Positions 56,622 through 64,000 of a stretch of 64,000 nucleotides of DNA are shown here, in pieces. The notes below the pieces were generated by a model. The model saw nothing but the letters and a program-made list of their open reading frames with translations. It did no database searches and was not told the origin of the DNA. Origin of the DNA: Podospora pseudoanserina. Taxonomy: Eukaryota; Ascomycota; Sordariomycetes; Sordariales; Podosporaceae. Each line of letters begins with the position of its first letter. Position 1 is the stretch's first letter. Location: the NCBI RefSeq assembly GCF_035222485.1, contig NC_085920.1, positions 4,278,001 through 4,342,000 on the forward strand, in the 5' to 3' direction. A program made the position numbers and the translations under genes.

Positions 56622-57045
56622 GCGATGGTTTTTTTCAGTTTCTTTTGCTTGTAATCTTTAGGCAGCGTTGCTTTCAGGAAAAAAGGAGGCTTGTTGGCTG
56701 GGCGTATAGTCTTTCATAAAAGGGGGGGAAGTAGAGGTTGGCTGGCGATGAGTTAATGTTTAATGAGGTCTTTTTCATACTCTTGTACTTCTTTTCAGTT
56801 TGTTGGTGATGGTTTTTACCAGTTTCTTTTGTTTGTTTTCTTTGGGCCGCGTTGCGTTCAAGGAAAAAGGAGGATCGTTGGCTGGGCCTATGGTGTTTCA
56901 TAAAGAAGAAAAAAAGAAAGAGATTGGCCGCCCGGCGATGATTTCACGTTTAATGTGGTCTCTTTCATATTCTTTTGCTTATTTTCGGTGTGCGTTGCTT
57001 TCAGGGAAAAAGGGTATCATTGGCTGGACCTGTGTATGCTCTTTT
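56622..57045. repeat. degenerate ~180-bp tandem repeat, about 2.4 copies
   Basis: Unit 1 (about 56622-56800) and unit 2 (about 56801-56970) share, in order, GATGGTTTTT, CAGTTTCTTTTG, GCGTTGC-TTCA-GGAAAAAGGAGG, GTTGGCTGGGC, CTTTCATAAA and GTTTAATG-GGTCT-TTTCATA. A partial third unit (56971-57045) has GCGTTGCTTTCAGGGAAAAA and ATTGGCTGGACC. Copies differ by many substitutions and small indels, so the array is old or mutated. Confidence 0.75.
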
Positions 57046-57512
57046 AACAAGAGAAGACAATTCACATGACGATGCGTTGATATTTTATGAAACTCCTACC
57101 CTAGGCGCTTTCCCATCGCATCATCATATGGTATTTGTTTTACGCCCCCTTAATCCTCTGTACATCCCATATCTAACCCTGAAATGTGACCAGGGTTATG
57201 GCTCTGCCCCTGAAAGTGCACCACCCACACCACCACCGCTGCATATCACTACTTATGACGACAGCCGCATCAATCAGCAATGGACCTATGAATCACAGTA
57301 TAATAATGATCTCCTGATAACAAAACTATCAATTGAAGCTATTTTCTATTCAACTGCAACACTGGTGGATGTCGTTGCTAACGGTATCACTTATGCTACC
57401 AAATAAGTAAACAAACAAATAGTCAGCTAAGTTGTCAACCAGGTGATCAACTAAGAGGTTTATAAGGTATTTAACTACGTGGTTGATTAGGTAATAGTTA
57501 ATTGTATATCTA

Positions 57513-57633
57513 GTGATAGCTGGGATAGCGGACAGTGATAGCTGGGATAGTGGACAGTGATAGCTGGGATAATGGATGGTGATAGCTGGGATAGTAGGCA
57601 GTAATAGCTGGGATAATGGACAGTGGTAGGTGG
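57513..57633. repeat. 22-bp tandem repeat, about 5.5 copies
   Basis: Five near-identical 22-mers (start points 57513, 57535, 57557, 57579, 57601) of the form GTGATAGCTGGGATAATGGA plus two bases, and a partial sixth. Two more copies with GTGGTAGCTGGG sit at 57834-57867. They are nearly clean, unlike the neighbouring ~180-bp array, so they are younger or under homogenisation. Confidence 0.9.
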
Positions 57634-57833
57634 TCTACCCAGTTTCATATGTGTCAGGAGAGATGTTTATTTTCCCTGCCGGCCAGACCGGTAGTAATTC
57701 GCACCATCGGAGTCATCAGTTGTTGAGCGATACGCGTTTACACCATCCGCTCGTGTTCTCTAAGCACACTCCGATGACCATATTTTATTTACGCCTTTAT
57801 TTAACCATGCCAAAGGTTACCACACCATGGATA

Positions 57834-58102
57834 GTGGTAGCTGGGATAATAGACAGTGGTAGCTGGGCACGTGGGTGAAGAAATCTAGACCACATTTCCA
57901 ACATCAACATTCATCACTCATCGACACATCACTCACCACTTTCTTGGGTAAATTATTTGAAAAGAAATATACAAGTAATCAGAAGCTTCTAGAGAACTAC
58001 AGGAATTATTTTCTACAAGAAATCCTCATGTGGTGGCGGGTAAGAGATGGTGAGGTAAAGGTCGATATCATTTTTGCACACTGGATTTCTTCACCCACGT
58101 GC
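57834..58102. repeat. inverted-repeat element with 19-bp perfect arms
   Basis: Left arm GCACGTGGGTGAAGAAATC at 57867-57885 and its exact reverse complement GATTTCTTCACCCACGTGC at 58084-58102, with 198 bases between. Each arm holds CACGTG. The left arm is preceded by 22-bp repeat copies (from 57834). The spacing and arm pattern resemble a miniature inverted-repeat element, but I see no target-site duplication. Confidence 0.65.
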
Positions 58103-58353
58103 TGGGGTAATAGAGAGTATAAGCTTAAATAGTAGATAATTGCCAGTATTTGCTTTCTTTGACTCATTAAGTTGATATTTAATAATTACATATAAGAGGA
58201 TATAGACAACTTACCTCTACTACTATATGACCTTCTGAGCATCCCGATATCCACAACCGTCACAAAATCTCATGCACTCTATACATAACTATTTAGAAGT
58301 CAACACTATTTGTTTAACTCTACCTTGCACGAACTAAAGCTCTCATGTAGGTA

Positions 58354-58526
58354 TGCATTATCCCAGCTATCACTCTTTAATACCCCAACTATTACTCTAT
58401 TACCCTCTATTACCCCCTATTACCCCCTATTACCACCTATTACCACCTATTACCACCTATTACCACCTATTAACCCAGCTATTATTATCCATTGCACCAG
58501 CTATCATCACTGTCCATTATCTCAGC
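58354..58526. repeat. 10-bp tandem repeat flanked by inverted copies of the 22-mer
   Basis: About nine TATTACC(A/C)CC decamers run from about 58391 to 58480. On both sides are reverse-complement copies of the 22-bp unit: TATCCCAGCTATCAC near 58358-58373 and TGTCCATTATCTCAGCT at 58510-58526. So the 22-mer family occurs in direct orientation at 57.5-57.9 kb and inverted at 58.35-58.53 kb, framing about 1 kb. Confidence 0.75.
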
Positions 58527-59191
58527 TGATAAAATTGACACAGGCAAGATGATAAGTCAGACAGTTGTCTCTATCACTCAAATAGCTTCGGCTCGCCTCA
58601 CTAGCTCTTCAACGATTCATTTACAATACACATTTATCCCCTCGAAAGGTACCAGGCACTTTGCTTCCATCACCGGCTATCACTATCCCTTACCCCTGAC
58701 AGGATATCGATGAGCAATATGATGGGCTACGGTAGCGAGCTACATCACCTTCAATACCATTTATTCCTGTGACCGCGAGACACCCACTCTCTCTCTCGCG
58801 GGCATACCTCTCGGCCAGGTGTCAGACGTATCTAGATGGGCTGAATAGAGCATCAAGAAGTGTGCCAACATGTCTGTCCTCACCTCGAGCCCAAACACAG
58901 ACGATATTGCAACTGTTTGCTGGAGCTTCATGATAGGCAAGACCGGGGTGGAAGTCAGACAGTGTTGGGCATGGAAGATATGTCGAACGATATGGGTGAA
59001 CATCCTTTTTGCAATATGAAATGAACATGCACTATAGTCTACACACTATTATTTACAGACCCTTGAGCCTGTTGTTTCCATGACAGTCTATCCCCACTAA
59101 GAGAAATGCCCCATTTGATCTTAACGCCGGGAAAGATCTCAGTCTAAGAAACTTTATCGTGTCCTTTTAAGCACCCTTGCCATAGCCTTCT

Positions 59192-62100
59192 TCATACCCC
59201 ATTGGTATTGCCAAAGATTTCCTTCATCAGCCGATCCTTTTCACTGCCGAAAACCATCTCCAAAAGCTTCTCCTTTTCCGCACTCTTCTGCACTAGCTCC
59301 CAGAACGCTCCAGTGCCGTTGGCTTCCTCGTCATCCTCGGCCGTGTCACCGTCAACCCGCGAGTCACCCTGTTGTTTGGGCTCTTCTACAACGCGTCTCA
59401 TGCCCGCCTCGAGCAACTCCCGTGGGCTGCCGAACTCGGCCACACGGCCCTTGTCCATGACCAAGAGGCGGTCGAAGTCTGCAACGGTCGACAGTCGGTG
59501 AGCAATAACTAGAACGGTACAACCGGCAGCCGCAAACTCTTTACGAAGCGATTCTTGGATATTGCTATCGGTACCCCTGTCGACAGCGCTGGTGGCCTCG
59601 TCGAGTATGACAATTTTGGGACGCTTAAGAAGAGAGCGCGCAAGGCAAACCAGTTGTCGCTGCCCCTGGGACAAGTTTGCACCACCCGTGCTGATGGGTG
59701 TCGACAAGTTGGTAAAGATGTTGGCGTTGTCCGCAGGCAGGTTCAACTCTGACTCCGGCTCAATCACCGTGGGCTCTCCCTCAACAGCCGTGGAAGCCTC
59801 TGTTTCCGTTTCTGAATCTGCAGGGGGGATGGTGGAAAATCCCATAATGACTGAGGCTCCAGCTGGTGGGTATACAGCTGGACGGTCCTGATCTTCAACG
59901 TGCTCAATAAGATGGACACGCTGCAGTGCCAATAGCAAATCGTGATCCTCAAGAAGTCCTTCCATATCCAGGTTCGATCGCAATGTACCACTATTGCAAG
60001 TTCAAGTCAGTATATTGCCTCTGGTTAGAATCGAAAAAAGCACTTACGAGAAAAGGAAGGGGTCCTGCGGAATGATGGCAAGACGGCTTCGCAGCTGGCT
60101 AAGCTTCAAGGTCGAGATGTCGACATTGTCAATATAAACAGAGCCCTCAACAGGCACAAGAAGACGGAAAAACACAGCCGCCAGGGTTGACTTTCCGGCT
60201 CCTGTCCGTCCGACGATACCGACTCTTTCGCCAGCACCCACACTAAAGTTGAGTTTTTTGAGGACCGGGGGAAGGTCATCCGCATATTTGACTGTCAGAT
60301 CTTGGACCTCGATCCTGCCCTCAGTAGGCCATGCTGCTGCAACATCCTTCCCGCCTTCCGGCTCCGTCTCGATTTCTGCATATTCCAAGACTCTCTCGCA
60401 TGCGTTGAAACCCAGCTCCACTGACGTCAACGCTTGAAGAACAGATGTCAGCGCGTTTGTGTAGCGCAGGGCGAAGGCCAAACTGAATCCAGCCAAGGCG
60501 GCGTTGGTGTCACTAACTGCTACCGCATTGGCGACGACAGCAACGAAGAGAGCGCCAAGGACCCCCATACGTACAGCCATCCATCGACCAGATAGCTGGA
60601 GTGCCCACGAAGCCTTGGAGCTGTTGTCGATCAGGGTAAACATGCGCTTCATGTAGAACTCGGTGCGGTCGAAGGCCCGGATAGTTGAGAGACCAGAAAG
60701 CACAGAGCTGAACTGATCGTAGATCGGAGAATGGGACACGGAGTTGATTCGCTTGACCTCTCGGGCAGCGTCGATGTACGCCATGGATACTCGGACGTAG
60801 AGTATGAACAGGAGGATGCCGAAAAAAATGACGTACACCGAAACTGACAGACTATTCCCATCAAGTCAGTGATCTGTGTGTAAGGGGGCAGAACAAAACG
60901 GCCACTGTACCTAGTAGCAATGATAACCAGCAAAAACAGCACGGTGCGAATCAAGGTAAACGCTTGATTAGAGAGCCGGCGGTCCACAATGAACATATCT
61001 GACGTGAAGCGGTTGAGGATTCGACCAGCTGGAACTGTGTCTATCCATCGCAACGGAGCACGAAGAATGGCATGCGTCATGTCTTGGAAAAGAACTCTAG
61101 AAGCTTTCATGCCGATGACGAAGAAGGCCAGTACTCTTATTATCTGGACCAACAACGTCGAGAAGTCGATCACGAGCCAAACGGACAGCCCTAAAAAAAA
61201 GGTCACAATGTCAGCCTCGTTGACGAACAACGGTAGTACGTGGCGCAAGACTTACAGAAGTAGATGCCATAGCCCCAGTGCCAACCCTCTCTCTCTTCGG
61301 AGCCAGAGCCGGCAGCAAAATGGAAGGCGTTCTTGGAGGTAGTTTGAACCGTGAAACGGAGGGCCTCTGGCTCTTTCGATGCTGTCTGCGCAAGCTCTTT
61401 CAAACTCCAAGCCCGGAAGACCGACAAGAAATGACCGAGCAAAAGAATGCATACACCCCCAATCCAAGGCAACAGGCCGCCACTGGCTTTGAAGTAAGCT
61501 TTGTACACCTTGGTTTTGACACGACCTGTCTCTCTGCTTTCTTCGTCCTCTTTGGGTTTGCTCTTGGTTGCTAAGGGAGGCTGTCCATTTACCAGGCTAT
61601 CTTCCGTGGATGGAACATCTTCTTCAGACAGGGCTGTCAACGCAGAGCTGTCTTCAGAAGGTGTAAGGTGATCAACCGAGAGGACTTCTCCGTTATGGAG
61701 CTGGATGTGAAAGCTAGCATGTGGCAGGACGAGCTCGGCATGATGAGTGGCGAGAATGCGAGTCCTCCCTCTCGCCAGCTCACCCGTCAAGGCTTTGTCA
61801 ACGATCAAACGCCCGACATGAGCGTCGACGGCGCTGAGAACATCGTCCAGAATGAGAATCCCAGCCCGAGAGTAGAGAGCTCTAGCAAGGGCCGTTCGCC
61901 AGCGCTGACCGCCTGAAAGCGTCACCCCCTTGGGTCCAACTTCTGTTTGATCACCGTCTATCAGGAGCTCAATGTCCTTTTCAAGAGCACAAGCAGCAAG
62001 CACCTTGCGATAGCGATCCTCTACAAAAGGGAGGCCAAATATCACGTTCTCTCTCACGGTGCCACCCTCGATCCAGGGAGTCTGAGAGACAAACGAGGTT

Positions 62101-63932
62101 AGTTCGGGGATAATCCACTCGGACTCAGGGATAGCCTTGGCATCGTAGTCAAAGGGAGGCAGAACGGGCATCCGAATGACGCCGTTGAGTAGCTTGACTT
62201 CTCCCAGAATAGCGGCAAGCAAGAGGCTTTTGCCGGCGCCTGTTTTACCCGATACCAAAGTCAGTTGGCCAGGAGGGAATTCCAGGTTGATATTTCTGAG
62301 CATTGAGTGGGCGCCTCTCTCTTCGGTGGCATCCTCGTCATCAATCTTCTCGGTATCCTCAATTCTTGGCCACGCCACTGTGGCATCCTTGAACAGAATG
62401 GAGTCCCCGGGTTTTGATACTGGTTCCTTGTCAGATTGACTGAAGAACTTCTCCAACCGGACAGCACTGGTCCAAGCTTCGAGCAGGTATGTTTGAAGAA
62501 GTGGAAGGAGAGCTACAGCCTCATCCAGCTGGTCGAAGAGGCCGAGTGCGGTGAAAATCACGGAAGCCTTGATGTTTGTTCCGTTCTGCCAAACGTAAAG
62601 GAAATACGTGACACTGGCCAGCATGATGGGTCCCAAGTTGATGATGAAAACAACAAGGCACTGCCATACAGCGACTCTCCAGTACTGTTTGAGCTCTTCG
62701 TTACGGCTCTTGAGAATCTTGTCCTCCCAATGCTGCTCCAAGGCCGAGAATCTGATTTGTCGCATGCCCTGCAGAGCCTCTGTCAACAGATGGGCCTTTC
62801 CATCTCGATACTTCATCAGACCAAAATGAAGGGCCGTGTATTTGGTGGACAAGCGCGAGCTGATGGGGATCACGAAGCACGCGGCGAGTAGGCCGCTGAC
62901 CACTGGTAGCCAACCCATCAAACTAATACAAAACCCACCGGCAAAGATGAGTTTGAAAATAGCCATGGGGAAGTTATTGTTGTACATGCAAAAGATTGTA
63001 ACGCGGTTGGAGTCAAGCTTCATGTGGTTGATGATGTTCTGTCGAGTCTCCGGTTCTTTTCCTTTGGCGTTGGCTTTCTTTCCTGGCTTGCTTGTGTCAT
63101 TGACGCCATTGGGCTCGCCTGCTTTTCCATCCTTTTTGCCGTCGGTTTTGTCTTCTTTCTGGGCCGGGGGAGCTGTCTCGTACTGCTTCAGCGCCTTGAA
63201 GAAAACCAGGGACTGAAGAAGTGAGCCAACAGGTATCTCCAGACGAGTCGTGGTGATCCACCTAATCCAGTTATTGACGCCGACTTGGAGCAATTGGCTC
63301 AGAAGCAATCCTAGAACCCAAATAAAGATGGTGGGATCTGTGGCTGTGTCTTTCTGCCGGTTCTCGATCCTCTTCAGGAAGTTATACAAAACAACTTGCG
63401 GGAACAAGGCCAGAAGCGCGACGACCAGGGTAAGCAACCACTGCAAGGCCAGCTCCTTGGAATACGCGTAGATGAGCTGCTTCCAGAGCGGCAGTTTCTC
63501 GCGGCGCGTCTTGATGAATCTAGCCTGCAGGTTTCTTGATTTTGTGGCAAAGTCGAGGTTCGGGATGTCCTCAAGCTTCATCTGACGCTCCTTGGCCACA
63601 TCAAAGATAACCCTGTTCCAGGAAAACGAGAAAAGATCGAGCAGAGACCTGGTGTGTTGCTGGTCGACCAGCCCTTGATCATCGTAGACATCCGGTCTCC
63701 TTGAGAAAGAAGCAAAGCCCAAAAATGCGCCCACAGAAGCCGAAAATTGTACAAGGTGGAGGAAGCCAACAGCCCGGTATTTGGTATCCGAGTCGGAATC
63801 CAAAATCAGGGCCAGCGCTTCGAATCCATGGAGCACAACTACCAAGACGGCGATGACAAGGGAGGATGCCAAGCCGTACACTGTCAAGCGGAACTTGGAG
63901 AGATAGAGATGCTTTGGAGGGAGAAGGATGGC
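59192..63932 (-). CDS. ABCC-family ABC transporter (MRP/Ybt1-like), 5' end outside window
   Basis: Full-size ABC exporter of the MRP subfamily, probably vacuolar or plasma membrane, moving conjugates, bile-acid-like compounds or drugs. Exons in the window: 61256..63932, 60911..61190, 60048..60851 and 59192..59990 (1519 residues, all phases consistent). A splice acceptor at 63933-63934 shows that the start lies beyond the right edge. TMD1 helices include LTLVVALLALFPQVVLYNFL and VAVWQCLVVFIINLGPIML. NBD1 has Walker A GKTGAGKS, signature LSGGQRWR and Walker B ILILDDVLSAVD, with Asp in place of the catalytic Glu, the usual ABCC asymmetry. TMD2 is followed by NBD2 with Walker A GRTGAGKS, signature LSQGQRQ and Walker B IVILDEATSAVD. 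A long insert in NBD2 (YPPAGASVIMGFSTIPPADS and the Glu/Thr-rich run after it) lies before the signature. Resembles yeast Ybt1-type transporters. Confidence 0.93.
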
Positions 63933-64000
63933 CTGTAAAGCAAGAAGAGACTATTTGTAAATGTTAACATTGTTTCTGTATATTCGTCGTGTGTGATCAA

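Larger units (their letters stand above)
56352..59191. other. repeat-rich intergenic
   Basis: 2.8 kb holding the tandem and inverted repeats listed separately and no supported gene. Frames at 56975-57406 and 57875-58132 lie in or between repeats and have no domain. The right end (58700-59190) is the 3' flank of the ABC transporter. Confidence 0.5.

Noticed and set aside
1-64000. tRNA genes
   Set aside because: I looked for GGTTCRANYC-like B boxes with matching A boxes and acceptor stems. Several GTTCGA-like strings (for example near 3596, 18871 and 45330) lack the rest of the structure. A covariance-model search would be needed to exclude them fully.

Overview
The window is nuclear DNA of a filamentous ascomycete. 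Short introns (about 45-70 nt) with GTAAGT/GTATGT-type donors and CTAAC/CTGAC-like branch points, long intergenic spaces, and the protein set (Pho4/NUC-1-type bHLH factor, Mph1, Mex67, Pmt4, Src1/Heh1, ABCC transporter) suggest a Sordariomycete, probably Sordariales. I cannot name the species. All exon structures were worked out by hand from splice signals and reading-frame continuity; nothing was aligned.

Layout. 0.6-2.4 kb (-): sucrose/alpha-glucoside transporter with a 26-nt exon. 4.1-5.4 kb (+): HIS1, ATP phosphoribosyltransferase, four exons. 6.0-8.3 kb (-): Src1/Heh1-type inner nuclear membrane protein. 9.1-10.5 kb (-): small heat-shock protein with a long low-complexity N-terminus and a cluster of stress elements upstream. 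11.8-14.0 kb (-): NUC-1-like bHLH regulator of phosphate acquisition. 16.4-18.7 kb (-): kelch-like membrane protein. 22.4-24.3 kb (-) and 25.3-28.5 kb (+): MEX67 and MPH1, divergent. 28.7-29.7 kb (-): unrecognised gene with an in-frame TGA. 30.3-31.0 kb: possible decayed or unresolved exons. 34.2-36.5 kb (+): C2H2 zinc-finger factor behind a gene-free stretch of about 3 kb. 37.5-38.6 kb (+): intronless MarR-GNAT fusion of bacterial type. 38.7-39.3 kb (-): small two-TM protein. 40.0-40.6 kb (-) and 41.7-44.2 kb (+): RidA/Mmf1 and PMT4, divergent. 46.0-47.8 kb (+): cytochrome P450. 49.3-50.2 kb (-): Myb/SANT-like protein. 59.2 kb to the right edge (-): most of an ABCC transporter whose N-terminus lies outside.

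The stretch from about 50 to 59 kb differs from the rest. It has a (CT)n tract, about 1.5 kb of almost G-free minisatellite-like DNA, a broken cysteine-rich gene with four in-frame stops and frameshifts, a degenerate ~180-bp tandem repeat, a clean 22-bp tandem repeat, a 19-bp perfect inverted repeat and a 10-bp tandem repeat. It looks like an accessory, decaying compartment, and its stop codons are all of the kind that repeat-induced point mutation (RIP) can make.

The genes form no pathway together; most are housekeeping or membrane functions in ordinary fungal order. I found no tRNA, rRNA, CRISPR or intact transposon. The most notable items are the MarR-GNAT fusion (candidate horizontal transfer), the RIP-like pseudogene beside the repeat block, the inverted-repeat element, and the gene with an internal TGA.
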